The notes under the pieces were generated by a model. That model did not search any database. It worked only from the letters and a program-made list of their open reading frames with translations, and was not told the DNA's origin. A program made the position numbers and the translations under genes. A stretch of DNA of 64,000 bases from Phytophthora sp. 'mugwort' (Eukaryota; Oomycota; Peronosporomycetes; Peronosporales; Peronosporaceae): the NCBI GenBank assembly GCA_033558025.1, contig JAUCEF010000007.1:9734001-9798000 (forward strand), in the 5' to 3' direction. Below are positions 30,990 through 43,387 of the stretch, in pieces. Every line of letters starts with the position of its first letter. Position 1 is the stretch's first letter.

Positions 30990-33900
30990 ATGTCCGACAA
31001 TGTGCAAGTCGCGGTGCGGGTTCGTCCATTTAACGAGCGAGAAAAGTCCATGGAGAGCACGTCGTGTATCCGTACGTCAGAGCCAATTAAATGTACCTAT
31101 ATTCCGTCTAGAGGTCTGCAAAGACTAACGTTTTGCACTCAAGGTATGGTCAAGGAGACTCAACAAACGATTATCACCGACCCTGAAACAAACGTCGAGA
31201 AAGCGTTCACGTTCGACTACAGGTAATTTACCCTAAGTCTTGAACATGAAATGGTTGAAAGACTGAACGTGCCGCATTTCTCAACAGCTACAACAGTTTT
31301 ATTCCGTCGTCCGAGCCGGAACACGCCTCTCAACAAACGGTGTGGGGGGATATCGGTATCAAGGTTTGTAATGATGCCAGCGCTAAACCTCCTCTCAGTG
31401 GGATGCCTCTTAACTGGCTAATTTGTTATCATGAGTAGGTGCTTGAACACGCTTGGAACGGCTTCAACGTCAGTTTGTTTGCTTACGGCCAAACAGGTCC
31501 GCACTATTTTTTACAAGTAAAATAACGATAGTACAATACTTACACAGGTTTTGACTCTACAGGCGCTGGGAAGTCATTTTCAATGGTCGGCTATGGGTGC
31601 GACAAAGGGATTATTCCCAAGGCTTCCGAGGTGATTTTTGAACGAATTGAAGCGAACACTTCGGAAATCACGTTCAAAGTGGAGGCCAGTATGATGGAGA
31701 TTTACAATGAGCGTGTGAAAGGTAAGGAAAGATTCTTGGTTAGGCAGGTCTATTGAAATTAATCATGCGGCTGGTAGATTTGTTCAATCCGTCGTCGGAT
31801 AATCTGAAGGTTCGAGATCATCCAAGCCAGGGTCCGTATGCTGAGGGCCTCACTCGTAGTGCAGTCTCTTCGTACGCGGAGATCGACAGGGTGCGGTAGA
31901 ATTCTACCCACTTAATGGTGTACTTCAGGCTAACATTTCTTTTGCTTTTTCTTGTTGAATCGTTCGCAATAGCTAATGAATGCTGGTATTCTTGCACGAA
32001 CAACTGCGTCAACAAACATGAACGCCACAAGTTCGCGGGCACACACAATCTTCCAAATTATTGTTACGCAGTCAGAACTCAATCCAAGTACCGGCAAAAT
32101 GATGGATAAAGTAAGCCGGATCAATCTCATTGATCTGGCAGGAAGTGAACGCGCTGCTAGTACAGGAGCGACGGGGTCTCGCTTGAAAGAAGGGGCTGCT
32201 ATTAACCAGGTAAACATCTTTTCATTTATGTTTTCCTTAGTTTTGTTTTGTATTATTAAGCGTCAGGTGAAGAGCTCACAATGTGCTGAAGTCGTTGTCA
32301 GCGCTAGGAAATTGTATTTCCGCGTTGGCAGATCTGGCAAATGGCAAGAAAGTGCTTGTTCCGTATCGCAATTCAAAGCTGGTAAATATTGACTACTAAT
32401 ACCTCTTGGCTAGTTTTTATGCTTATTTACGCTATAAATGTGATGCTATAGACTCATTTGCTAAAGGATTCACTGGGTGGAAACTCGAAAACGATTATGA
32501 TCGCTGCGTTAAGTCCTGCCAGTGTAAATTATTCGGTGCGAGCACTGCCTTCCGGTCTATCGGGTCCTGCGTAGAGTTATTTAATATTTAACAAACATAT
32601 TTTACCTGTAGGAAACACTTGGAACTCTACGTTATGCAGATAGGGCAAAGCAGATCAAGAACAAGGCGATCGTGAATGAGGATCCCAACCAACTTCTCAT
32701 CCGGCAGCTAAAAGAGGAGCTCGATATGCTTCGGAAATCCATGATGGAAAATATGGACGCTCGACCGCCATCCAGAGGAATGGGAACTGGTGGAGGAAGT
32801 TCAGATGGTGAGGATGGTGAACTTGGCGGCTCGGGGTCTCCACGTATAAACCCTGCGCGTGAGCGAGAGTTGGCTGCCATCCGAGAACAGCTTGAGGAGA
32901 ACCAGCGTTTGTTACAAGAGAGCGAGGTAAGCTGTGGCTTTCTATGCAGTTTTTTAGTTAAATCACTCACTAAACACTTCATGAACTGCAGAAAACGTGG
33001 ACTGAACGACTCAAAGAGACCGAAGAGCTCGCTAGAAAACGGGAAGAACAACTGAAAGTTCTTGGACTTGTGAGCAATAGGAACGAACTGCAGGAAAAGG
33101 CCAAGACGAATCCTCACCTGCTAAACCTGAATGAAGACCAGCAAATGTCAGAAAAGCTCGTCTATTTTATCAACACTGGACCCAACAAGGTTGGTCGTCT
33201 CGATGCCGATGACGAACAGAACATCGTCGTTGGAGGGCTTGGGATCATGAAAGAACACTGCATTATCACACGACGAGAGCAAATACAACTCAGTGAAGAT
33301 GATCCCGAAGATGGAACGAGCAACCCACCACAAGAACAGTCGTCACTATTTATCGTTGCTTGTCGTGGGGCGAAGGTGTTTGTGAATGCAGAACCACTAC
33401 AAGAAGGCGAGGAGAGAGAGCTGCATCACTGCGATCGATTGATATTGGGCAACTCGAATGTTTTCCGGGTCGTTAGTCCTTATGCACGATCTGGCAATTA
33501 TCCTATTGGAGAAGAATTGGCGCATGAATCACGGTTTGATTGGCAATGTGCGATGAAAGAACTTAACAACAAGCAAATCAAGGCAACGCTGGAGGCTGAA
33601 GCGATCGCTGCAAAGGAGAAGCGAGAAATGGACGCGAGGATGAAGAAAATGGAGGAGATGATGCAAGCAGAGCAACAACTGGCCGAAGAAAGGCTTGGCA
33701 AGCAACGAGAGGAATGGGAACAGCACGTTCGAGTGTTGAACGAGCAGATGAAAGACAAGGAGCTTGAAATCAAGACTCAGATGCAGACAGAAGGTGACAA
33801 TGACAAGAAGAAACTCGCCGAGCAGTTAGCACAGCAAGAGTCCAAACTGGCCGAAGAGCTCGTGAAAGCTGAGATTTTGTTTGAAAAGAAGCAACAAGAG

Positions 33901-35709
33901 CTCGTTGAACGACAAAAAGAGCTCGAGGTGTCGCTGCAAAAACAAATGAGAGAAGCCAAGGTGCTCGGATCCCAAAAAGAGAGAGAACAGATCGAGAGAG
34001 CAACTTTCGACGACCTCTTGCTCCAATCTATTCCTCTTGTGAATGAAGCAAACTCCATTGCCGACGAGCTCCAGAAGCAGACGTTATTTACACTGCGACT
34101 TATCACTAGTGGCCCCACGACTGAAGCTCTCGCGGGGACAGCTGAGACGCTTGAAGATGAAGAAGTTGCGATCAGTAACGGGATTGGGGCGCAACTAAAA
34201 GTAGAGGTAAATTTCCAGGAGTCCGGGACATTTCGTAGCGTCATGTGGGACATTGAACAATTTCATGCCAATGTCTACGTGATGCGTGAGATGTACCAGA
34301 CATTTATTGAGCACAATCGCTTGGCGAGTTATGTGGATACATGGAAAAGCACTTACGGTGACGACTATGATCCATTCTACGAACCTCCTCGACCTCATTT
34401 GATTGGCAAAAGCTTTGTGTATCTCAAGAATCTTGTATTTGGCTGCAAGATTAACGAGACGACGTCTATTTTGAACCATTTGGGAGGGAATAGCGGCAGT
34501 TTAAAGTGTGAGATCACACCAACCATTCTGTCGCATGAATGGCAGGCTAGTCAACATCGACTCGTCGAGACTTGCCCTGATGATGTATCCACACTACTTC
34601 TTCCCACACTTACCGCCTTCATCGGATCGAACCTAAGGCTCAATATCTTTGTTGAGTCACTCCGTGGAATCCCTGGAAAATTGTGTAAAAATGCCTACGT
34701 GAGCTTCAAGTGGGGTATGAACAATGCGACGCAAGACGAAATTGTAGAGCACAAATCAGAGCCAATACCTTCGCCATCGGTAGACCCTCAACTCGATTTT
34801 CACGTCGTGGTCGAACAAACCATAACACCGGAGTTGGTAGGGTTTTTTCAAAATTCACCTCTGGAATTTAATGTTTATGGAATTGTGCCGAGTAGCAACT
34901 TGAACAAAGTGGCGTCTCATGCGGTTAACCTGAAGAGCCCATTGTCGACAGCCAAGCTGCTCGATAGTGATGGCTCCGTTCAGTTTTACAATAGCGATGA
35001 AAATGGCCGCAATACGCTATTGAGTAAGAACAAGCGTCGGAAAGGAAGAGTAATGGAGGACGACAGCGTGGACACCGCTTTGCAGCAGTATCGAGAACAA
35101 CTCGCTGTTCAGGAGAAAACGCTGGCGGAAAACACACTCGAACTTGAACTCAAAAGTCAAGAAGTTAATACGCTCCAGCAATTTCTCGAGTTTGAGCGAA
35201 CTCAGAATACGGATCTGCGTTGTGTTGTGGAAAGTCTGGAACGCACCAATAAATTGTTAAAGGCAAAGCTTGAGCAGCAAATTCTTCAAGAGTCGACTGC
35301 TGTCCCACCACCAGCAAGACCCAAAATTATTCAGAGTGAGACTCGTGGCCCCATTCTCAAATCAAATGGTAACTCTAGTACAAGAAGATGTCGACCAGAA
35401 ATGGATCGGATGGTCGTTCTAGAAGGTGTCGAAGGCAAAACAGATTCTGGGGATCCATTGATCGAAAAACAGGAATCGTCAATGCCGAGAAAAGAGAAAG
35501 CAGTTGTGAATTGCGAAATGACGTTAGGTAGTCAACGCAGTATACGCGCCGTGGGGTCATTGGCGACTGCTACAATGAGCCGAATCACGACGTATCCAGC
35601 CATGGTCGATGCGTCTCGAGGAGACAGCGACGTTCCGTCCTCTCCACCCAAGGACTTAGTTTCAAAGCGAATAGAAAAACCAAGGAAAAGTGAGTGTACA
35701 GTCACGTAA
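30990..35709 (+). CDS. Kinesin-3 family motor protein with FHA domain
   Basis: Eleven exons: 30990..31071, 31144..31222, 31288..31363, 31439..31496, 31563..31721, 31778..31890, 31973..32209, 32292..32381, 32452..32535, 32612..32926 and 32992..35709, giving 1336 residues. The N-terminal motor shows [13 protein letters not shown]-loop GQTGAGKS (96-103), switch I NATSSR (206-211), switch II DLAGSE (243-248) and [17 protein letters not shown]. After the neck comes [20 protein letters not shown], diagnostic of kinesin-3, then an FHA domain (about 465-560) and coiled coils. Kinesin-3 motors carry vesicles toward microtubule plus ends, and in oomycetes may serve hyphal or flagellar transport. No C-terminal PH domain, common in KIF1, was recognised. 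All ten introns lie in the first 2 kb; the last exon is 2.7 kb. Confidence 0.92.
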
Positions 35710-35807
35710 AAACAAACTATACATTTGAAATACGAGCCAATATCCTATACATTCTTCCGATGAAATGCTGGAGGCTACGTAGGTGAATAAATACGAACCG
35801 TTCACTA

Positions 35808-36608
35808 TTAATTCGGTGAATAGGATCGGGAGTATTTGATGCGACTTGATAGCCGCGTCGGGATTAACTTCCGCAGAGAGTTCCAGCTACTGCACTTTTT
35901 GATCTGTGTGATGGACCTCCGGATGGAGCTTTCACGCTCCAAGCGGAAGTCGTGGAGTGTGCCGCGGTAGACGCTGCCACGGGATAAATCTTCGACCTTA
36001 ACGTCGAAGGTGGAGAAGTGCGAGAGCGTAAGCTCTGAAGCCCGTTCGAGAGCGTCACCCCAGAGGCGACAGGCCTCGTAGTTTTGGCGTCCGTACAGGT
36101 GCAACTCCATCTCCTCACCGTACGGATCCTTGACATGCAAGACGCCGTCCACGCCGCGCCACGAACTGGCCACTGCGAGTTGCACCAGCGGCTGAGGTCG
36201 AATCCGCTTGGACGGACGCTGGTCGTTGCGGTAGAGCAGCAGAAACTCATTGCGCAGCACCGCGTACACCTTTGTGTACCGTTCCGCTTCGAGCGCGGCG
36301 CTGCTTTCCTCACGTCGGGCCCAATACATCCAGCCCTGAATCCGGATGCCCTGCGGCACTGGTGACGAGATCTGTGAGGACGAAGAGACAGTTGAGACCG
36401 TCGAGTCCCGCGACTGGCGCGGCGACGCTGGTCTCGGTGGGGCACAGCAGAAAGTCACGCCGCGAGGCTGCTGTTCGTCCGAGATGCGCGGCGTGAGCGG
36501 CGGGTCCGTGAAGGTCGCGCATGAGCGACGTAGCCCCAAGCTTTCCCTCGACCCTGTCACGAAGAACTGGTGCGACAACATCGAGTACTTAGTAGGCGGG
36601 CCCTCCAT
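35808..36608 (-). CDS. PH-like domain protein, paralogue 1
   Basis: Intronless, 266 residues from the ATG at 36608 (the open frame continues upstream without another ATG). An S/P-rich, probably disordered N-terminus precedes a compact domain of about 110 residues: GWMYWARRE...YTKVYAVLRNEFLLLYRND...VQLAVASSW...LHVKDPYGEEMELHLYGRQ...CRLWGDALERA. The order (W-x-Y-W start, a KVYAVL strand, a closing helix with tryptophan) is that of a pleckstrin-homology domain. A second block, SVYRGTLHDFR, and a basic tail follow. Two paralogues lie at 44584-45342 and 46156-46752. PH folds bind phosphoinositides or proteins; the ligand is unknown. Convergent with the kinesin gene, 98 bp away. Confidence 0.7.
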   Translation of the reverse strand: MEGPPTKYSMLSHQFFVTGSRESLGLRRSCATFTDPPLTPRISDEQQPRGVTFCCAPPRPASPRQSRDSTVSTVSSSSQISSPVPQGIRIQGWMYWARREESSAALEAERYTKVYAVLRNEFLLLYRNDQRPSKRIRPQPLVQLAVASSWRGVDGVLHVKDPYGEEMELHLYGRQNYEACRLWGDALERASELTLSHFSTFDVKVEDLSRGSVYRGTLHDFRLERESSIRRSITQIKKCSSWNSLRKLIPTRLSSRIKYSRSYSPN

Positions 36609-37325
36609 TGCCAACTGCCACACTCGTCGGAGCGACGCGCCGACTTCCGCCCGCAAAGCTGATCACTGAATTGTCCCGCTCTCTCTCTCTGTGCACTACC
36701 GATCCACCCATGGAGCGCCAGAGGTGTGCAACTACAGTACAGTATTCCATAAGGCTGTCACCATGTGTAATCGTGGACAGTTCGGACAGTGCCACATTGG
36801 CCAAATATCGTGTGGTACACGGCGTTGGCTGTCAAGACTAACGTTATTTACACCTAATGCTTTTAACACCACAAACATCTTGAAGTAAATACAGCATGGA
36901 GCTGGGATAAGGTTAATAGTAATACTGATATACACGGTAAACGGTGCAGGGGGTTGCGTGTGTGACATCGTCGCCAATATGCTGCTTGCTTCGACTTCTT
37001 CACGCATCCGTTCAAGCAAAAAATGTTCGTGTGCAACCTGTAGTCGACAAGGGGCATTCAGTATGACAACAGGCTCAAACAAGTGGACCATTACAGCTTC
37101 AAGTTTTAGTCAAATCCTCCGCGCCCCTAGACAGAGGAAGAGGCAGCAAACAAACGTCACATATGGTCTCAGACGATACTCTCCGCTGGAATACAGGAGA
37201 ACAAACCAGCTTCAAGATCCAGCTAGTGCTCGTTGTATCTAAAAGGGTACTCATCCATTCGCATTCGTTTTCGTTACCACGCTGCCCGTTCGACTCGCGA
37301 CGAGTTGTGTTCATCTGTTTGCAAT
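36609..37325. other. Spacer between PH-like gene and SEC24
   Basis: About 0.7 kb with no gene recognised. It holds the upstream region of the PH-like gene and the 3' flank of SEC24. Short open frames here lack splice support and family similarity. Confidence 0.5.
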
Positions 37326-40300
37326 CTATCTTCCACCACTGCCACCCGAGAGGCTCATGCGGCTGATCTGGCCCAGGTACTCTGAGTACGAGTACGAGCC
37401 GCCGGGGAAGCTGGCCCGGTCTTCTACTAGCTTCCAAAAGAAGCGGCCCTCGGCCGGGTCGCCCTCCCGCATGATCACCACGTTCTGGTACGGCAATCTC
37501 TCGGCGCGAATTGCTGACAGGACTGCGTCTACACGGTTGCTTGTGTCGTCGTGTGGCGCCAGAAGTTTCAACTGAGCACAATGTACCACCAAAAAAGTAA
37601 AAAAATTAAGTAATCCATCTCCTGCCAGTCAAAGAGTCAGAAAAGGCCACTGTTTCTCTCACCTGGCTACAGTCCACTCCCTCCATGGACGGAACGCCGA
37701 AGAGGCTCTCCAAAAGCTCAGGCGCAGCCGAGCGGCCCACCCACAAGTACAGGCTCAGTGTGTCGTCCAGCAAAAACACCCCGTCGCATTGGAGCCGCTC
37801 GATCGAAAGGTTAATCACTGGTGGAAGTACGATGGACTTGGGGCCGGCGGCACCGTCAGAACCCTCGGCCGCTTGGTCTTCTACAGCCGGCAGGCCCGCT
37901 TCCGGTGGCATATTGTGTAAAGCGAACATCCGCGGGTAGATAAACACTCGTGACAGCTCGACAGGCATGTTGTTCAGCTGCAGAGAGCATTAAAATCCAG
38001 AGTTAGTCAGCATTTTAATTATTCTAGGCGCACACATCCTGGTAATCTCGGAAAAGTGCAGCCAGGCGTACCTCAAACTGCAGGAATGCACGCTCGTCTA
38101 CGTTCAAGTCAGTGCCGCCACGCAGGGTCGAGTTTTTCAGTAGAGACATCTGCACACGAATCGACCCAAGCAACAAAGTCAGACTCACTGCACACATAGT
38201 GCATCACTCATGGACAAATTTTTGGACGTACGATGTACAGAGGTAGAAGCTGAAGTGACTCCGGGAGGTGCAGCTGGTATCCAGACGCTTGCTTCGCGCC
38301 GTAGGCCCCAGAGTTGCGGTAGGCGCGCACAATGTCCGCGCATTGTGTCTGCAAGCGCGAGCGGCCACTGTCCAAGCCTGTCTTGAGAGCAACTTCCAGC
38401 GCGTTCTTGGCCATGATGTTGCACAGAGCATCCTGATCGACCTGACGGAAGAGCTCCGCGAAAACTACATCAACAAAACAGCGAGGTAAGCAGCGTCAGC
38501 TTCTCAAACTCACGCAGTAACATCGTGTGACACGTACGCTTGGTAACAGGAATACAGATTGTGTGTACACGAATACGTCGCTCGCCGGCCGAGTTCGTGT
38601 ACAGCAGACCAGCCTGCACGGAAATCGTCGAAGATGTCAAAAGAGCATCGCTGTGCGTAATCTCCACTGCGAAAGTTGAATCTGCGTTGCACGTCGGGAG
38701 CGCCAGCAGATCCGGTCCACGCAAGAAAAAGTTGCCGTAGAAGTTCGCAAGACGCATTCCCTTCGTGCAACGCACACGCATCACGGCCTCCCACGCAGTC
38801 TCGCGCACGAGGCAATGTGCCAATTCCTTGCTGAATTTCTCGCCGTCCCGCTCAGCATTGAAAGCTGGGTAATAGTATACTTGACCTGCCGAGTACTTTG
38901 ACAGCGATCCTGAATTTCACAAATACATATTAGCCCACACACCAAACAAGCAGCACCAGATATCGTAGCGTACCCATGGACGCGATATCAGTGTACATTG
39001 AAGAAAATAGGAACATGTCAACGCTGACTTGCTGGCGACAGAAATCAATGGCGTTGGTACGGTAAAACCTGCAACAGGAGATAAAAATACGGCCGTTGTG
39101 AGCGCACAAAACAGAAATTGTAGATCTAGTCCACAAACATGTACAGATACGCAGCGTACGTGTCCACAGCTTGCAGAAGAGTGTGCTCTTTGTCCGTTCC
39201 GTATAGACGAGGGTTATCACGGTTTCGGAGAGCTCCGTTTCCAGTCGAAGGCAGCGAGTTCTGGAAAACAAGCATTTTACCACCGATAGACGACTAGCAG
39301 AAAACACGACCATTTTCGAGATGTGTCAATACAACAGCTCGCAGCCGCACTCAATGAAAAATAAACCAATTAGCACGTACCATGAGCTTGAAAGCGACGC
39401 GGATAGCAGGTCCAAGCGCAGTTTCAGCAGAGCGCGCATTCTGGTGAATAGCTGGTAACGTTTCCAGCAGCATTTCGACAACTTCGCGCGAGTCGCTCAG
39501 GTTCACAAGCAGTTCATCCGGGATGGGAATAAAGAGCTCGTCCAGATCAGCAACCACCATCATTTGCGGAGCCTTCAGTGTTGACTGAAAGCAATAAAAA
39601 ATTAACGACAAAAAGTAGTCAGACACTACTCCGAACACTAATACATATAATAGCTGCAGCACAAACCTTGAGATTGTAGAAGTGGATCGAGTTGTCGTAC
39701 GTAAGGAAACCGACACGCGTGCGAGGGGCTCCAGGAAGATTGTCAAGCTGTTCCCTGATAGTATCAACCGCGATCTGAACGGAGCCCGACGCCACAGCAG
39801 TAGCCGAAACATCAATCACAAACACGTAGCAGGGCGGCTGGGGAGGACGCATCATGTACTCGGAAGGCGCAATAATCTCCACGCTGCCAGAATTAAGCTC
39901 CGGACGCTCGTCGCGATCCTGACGCAGCTGATTGGCACCTAAGTGGCAGAAATACGAGCTGGCAACGTCATTGGACACACCACAGAGATTGCATCGCCAG
40001 CGACGGCCATTATCCACCCACTGTACAAACGGGTTCATGTAAGTGCGGCAGTGACGGCAACGCACGACGCCGGTGGGGCCAAAATTCACCACATCCAGGT
40101 CACCTCCCTCATCAGGCGGTGCCAACGGGCGAATAATCAGTCCATACGTAAGCTTCGACTTGTTGGCGTGGTCGAGTGAGTGCGGCAGTGTGTTCACTGT
40201 CAGTCGCATGTACCGTGGGTCGCTCTGCGCCGTCATCATCTCCTCGGTCAAGGGCGAAGTCTGTTGTGCCTGTTGGCCTTGGAAACCTGGCTGACCTCCA

Positions 40301-41168
40301 TATCCATCTGCATAACAGTAAGAAACAATAGTAAGTATCAGTTACTTCTTGACACCACCAGAATTACATCAAGAGATGACGCACCATTCATCATGTCGGG
40401 CTGCTGGAAGTTGCCACTCGGGAGGTTGCCATTGTACGCTTTGGGTGGCTGCTGCTGGTTCATCATGGGCTGCTGTGGAGGCTGCTGGTTCATCATTGGC
40501 TGCTGTGGGAGCTGCTGGTTCATGGCAGGCGGGGCCATACTTCCGCCCATGGGCGGAGGCAAAGCTCCACCCATCGGCGGGATTCCTCTGGGCGGTCCGA
40601 CCGCGCCCGGACCAGTAGGTCCATTCGTAAGTCCCATGTTGGCAAACTGTTGCGTGAGTCCGTTCTGGGCGTTGGGGGGTCCCTGGCTCATGGCTCCCGC
40701 TCCGGGCGGCGGGGGTCCGCGCAGTCCTTGTCCCATAGGGGGTGTTGGCGGCGGACCGTGCATCACCTGCGGCATCTGCGCGTTGGGAAGGCCTCCTCGA
40801 GGAGGGCCGTAGCCCGGGCCGCCGCTCATGGGCGCCGGATGGCCGACAAACTGCTGCGGGGGCTGTGCCGTGGGCTGGCTGGCCGGACCCGACGAGAAGC
40901 TACGGTTCACTGGCGCGAAGCCGCGCGGGCCGGCACCCATCTGGTGCTGCGGCTGAGATGGCGCGTTTAGGCTGCCGGCGGAGGGCGGTCCGCTGCTCGC
41001 GCTGCGCGCGAAGGCGGGACCGCCGCTGCCCGAGAGCGGCGCGTTCACCTGGGCCGGGTTAAAGGGACGGAATGCGGCAGCGCGCGGCGGCTGCGACTGC
41101 GGCGGCTGTTGCTGCTGCGTATTCTGCTGTGGCGGTCCGCCGTACGGCTGGTACGGAGGGTTGTTCAT
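37326..41168 (-). CDS. SEC24: SEC24, COPII coat cargo-binding subunit
   Basis: Ten exons on the minus strand: 41168..40385, 40307..39667, 39584..39381, 39293..39160, 39068..38974, 38909..38538, 38464..38232, 38149..38072, 37977..37663 and 37571..37326, giving 1033 residues. SEC24 selects cargo for COPII vesicles leaving the endoplasmic reticulum. Seen: a long P/Q/G/M-rich disordered N-terminus with PPQQPMMNQQ repeats; the zinc finger CRHC...CNLC; the trunk with CYVFVIDVS, VGFLTYDNSIHFYNL and GGKMLVFQNSLPSTGNGAL; the SVDMFLFSS block; then beta-sandwich, helical and gelsolin-like regions (LDDTLSLYLWVG, NVVIMREGDPAEGRFFWKLVED). Every intron has GT...AG ends and the frame is unbroken. Divergent from the S28 peptidase gene with 269 bp between ATGs. 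Confidence 0.93.
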
Positions 41169-41437
41169 GGCCGGGAGGCGGCTAGCGCGGCACTCGGATG
41201 CTCTTCCTGCCCTCGGATATCGAGATGAAGCTCCACGCGGCCTAAAAGGGGGAGATCCTGGGAAGACCTTGGGGCGACCTTCACGGCTCTTTGTTAAAAC
41301 GATTTATTATGCCGCTGAAACAATTTAACAGGTTTGTATGTGATGTGATGGTTATTATGCAATGTTATCAGTGAAGTAATCTGATTCGTTGGCCCTTCAA
41401 CAACACTCATCACTCTCTAATCTGCTGGACGTTCGCC
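41169..41437. promoter_or_regulatory. Divergent upstream region of SEC24 and S28 peptidase
   Basis: 269 bases between opposite ATGs. ACTCATCACTCTC at about 41405-41417 is a weak match to the oomycete initiator, about 20-30 bases before the peptidase ATG. Confidence 0.35.
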
Positions 41438-43060
41438 ATGGCTCAAGAGCAGACGCCGATGCTGCTGGGGACAAGTTCCCGCAACGAAAACTCGCTACGC
41501 ACTCGCTTTCACTTGCTGCTAGCACTTGTGGGGCTGTTAGCGACGCCAGTGCTACTGCTCGCGACGGTCTTAAGCTGGAAGGGCATAAGGCCATCAACAG
41601 CTCGAGTCGGTAGCGACCTGCACCAGCTACCGACGCTCGACGTAGATGTCGTGCCGGCAAATCTGTTGGCACAGTGTGACGAGGGGTTCTTCACGCAGAC
41701 GCTCGACCACTTTGACGTCGGAGTGCCCACATACCAGCAACGATATTTCGTCTGTGACAACCACTTTCGACCCGGAGGCGTCATGTTCTTCTACGTCGGC
41801 AACGAGGCCGACGTCGAGCTGTATTTGAACCACACGGGCCTCATGTGGGAAAACGCGGCTGAGTTCGGTGCCATGCTCGTGTTCGCAGAGCACCGTTTCT
41901 TTGGCAAGTCGGTGCCGTTCGGCAAGGACGTGACGAAACACATGAAGTACCTGTCGACGGAGCAAACGCTGGCAGACTACGCGGTGTTGATCACATATTT
42001 GAAGAATGAGTTGAAGCGCGATATTCCCGTCATCGGATTTGGTGGTTCGTACGGCGGAATGTTGGGATCTTGGTTCCGCATGAAGTATCCTCACATCATT
42101 GACGGTGTTGTGGCGGGATCTGCCCCTATCCTTTCGTTTCTTGGCGACGAAGCTCCATTGGATAAAGGATCGTTCGAGCGCATTGTCACGTTTGATGCAT
42201 CTGAGGAGGCGGGCTCGGCTCGAAACTGTGCGTCTAACATTCGCCGGACGTGGCCGGCCATGAAAAAGCTAGGAGAGACTGAGCAGGGTCGACAGAAGCT
42301 GAAGAAGATATTGTCACTCTGTGAATCCGTGAAGGTGGAGTCGGAGAAGGATGTGGATGAAGTCATGGACTGGGCTAAATCAGCATTTGACTACATGGCA
42401 ATGGGAGACTACCCGTACCCATCGTCCTACATCATGAACGGCGTTAGTGTGCTGCCCGCGTACCCTGTTCGTGTGGCGTGCTCCTATGTGGCTGGTGATT
42501 TCGCTGTAGACAATGATGTGGGCCTTTTATCTGCCTTTGCCAACTCATTGGGCGTGTACTATAACAGCACAAAGAGCCAGGAATGCTACGAACTTAGCGC
42601 TTCGTCCAACGAGTCGGCTCTGGACTCGAACTTCTGGGACTATATCTTTTGCTCTGAGATTTACCAACCTCAGAGCGCTGACGGTATGAACGACATGTTC
42701 TGGCCTGTTCCGTGGAACTTCACTGCCGACAACGAAAACTGCAAGTCCGAGTGGGGGATCGAGATTCGTCCGCTTTGGGCTACAACGCAGTATGGCGGTC
42801 GCAAGGCACTCAAGGCGGCGAGCAACATCGTCTTCAGCAACGGGAACTACGATCCGTGGTCGGGTACGGGCGTGCTTCAGAACTACTCGGACTCCGTTGT
42901 CGCTCTTTCCGTCGAAGGTGGTGCTCACCACCTCGACCTCATGTTCAGCAACAAGCTCGACACTCCGTCGGTTCTGGCCGTGCGTGAAGCAGAAAAGCAA
43001 CACATGCAGAAGTGGGCCCGCGAGTTTTACGAGCGCAAAGCTGCCGACGCCAAGGAGTGA
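41438..43060 (+). CDS. S28 family serine carboxypeptidase (prolyl carboxypeptidase-like)
   Basis: Intronless, 540 residues. S28 peptidases (lysosomal Pro-X carboxypeptidase, DPP7) are alpha/beta hydrolases cleaving after proline near chain ends. The catalytic triad is visible: S204 in GFGGSYGG, D472 in NGNYDPWSGTG and a histidine in GGAHHLDL (H497 or H498). The family opening QTLDHFDV...YQQRYFV is at residues 87-105, and FYVGNEADVE and EHRFFGKSVPF are conserved. A hydrophobic stretch at about 24-45 behind a basic N-terminus suggests a signal anchor or uncleaved signal, so the enzyme is probably in the secretory pathway, vacuole or cell surface. Several N-x-S/T sites are present. A decayed partial copy follows about 300 bp downstream. 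Confidence 0.92.
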   Translation: MAQEQTPMLLGTSSRNENSLRTRFHLLLALVGLLATPVLLLATVLSWKGIRPSTARVGSDLHQLPTLDVDVVPANLLAQCDEGFFTQTLDHFDVGVPTYQQRYFVCDNHFRPGGVMFFYVGNEADVELYLNHTGLMWENAAEFGAMLVFAEHRFFGKSVPFGKDVTKHMKYLSTEQTLADYAVLITYLKNELKRDIPVIGFGGSYGGMLGSWFRMKYPHIIDGVVAGSAPILSFLGDEAPLDKGSFERIVTFDASEEAGSARNCASNIRRTWPAMKKLGETEQGRQKLKKILSLCESVKVESEKDVDEVMDWAKSAFDYMAMGDYPYPSSYIMNGVSVLPAYPVRVACSYVAGDFAVDNDVGLLSAFANSLGVYYNSTKSQECYELSASSNESALDSNFWDYIFCSEIYQPQSADGMNDMFWPVPWNFTADNENCKSEWGIEIRPLWATTQYGGRKALKAASNIVFSNGNYDPWSGTGVLQNYSDSVVALSVEGGAHHLDLMFSNKLDTPSVLAVREAEKQHMQKWAREFYERKAADAKE

Positions 43061-43387
43061 CATGGAGAGAAGTTCGCAATTTGGTGGAGCGGAGACTAGG
43101 TCAGGCTCAATATACGCAGCACTTCCGTCAATGGGTGATACGGTATATTGATCAGTACTGTAGTAACATTTTACATGGATGAGTACTGTACAACTGGCTG
43201 GCTCACTTCAACATAACAGACACGCACGCACAGCATCGAGCTGCAAATTTCAGATGCCGCGTGCTTTTTACTGCGCAAAGATCTTCGAAGGACAAGGATC
43301 AGAAATGACAGGCAACGAGCAGAGAAGATTCCCATCTTGTTGAATGTGGATGAATGAAGATCAATTGCGGACCGCGTTGGATACCCA

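Noticed and set aside
37099..37581. Minus-strand frame overlapping the 3' exon of SEC24
   Set aside because: Alternative frame of the last SEC24 exon; arginine- and glycine-rich with no similarity to anything recognised.
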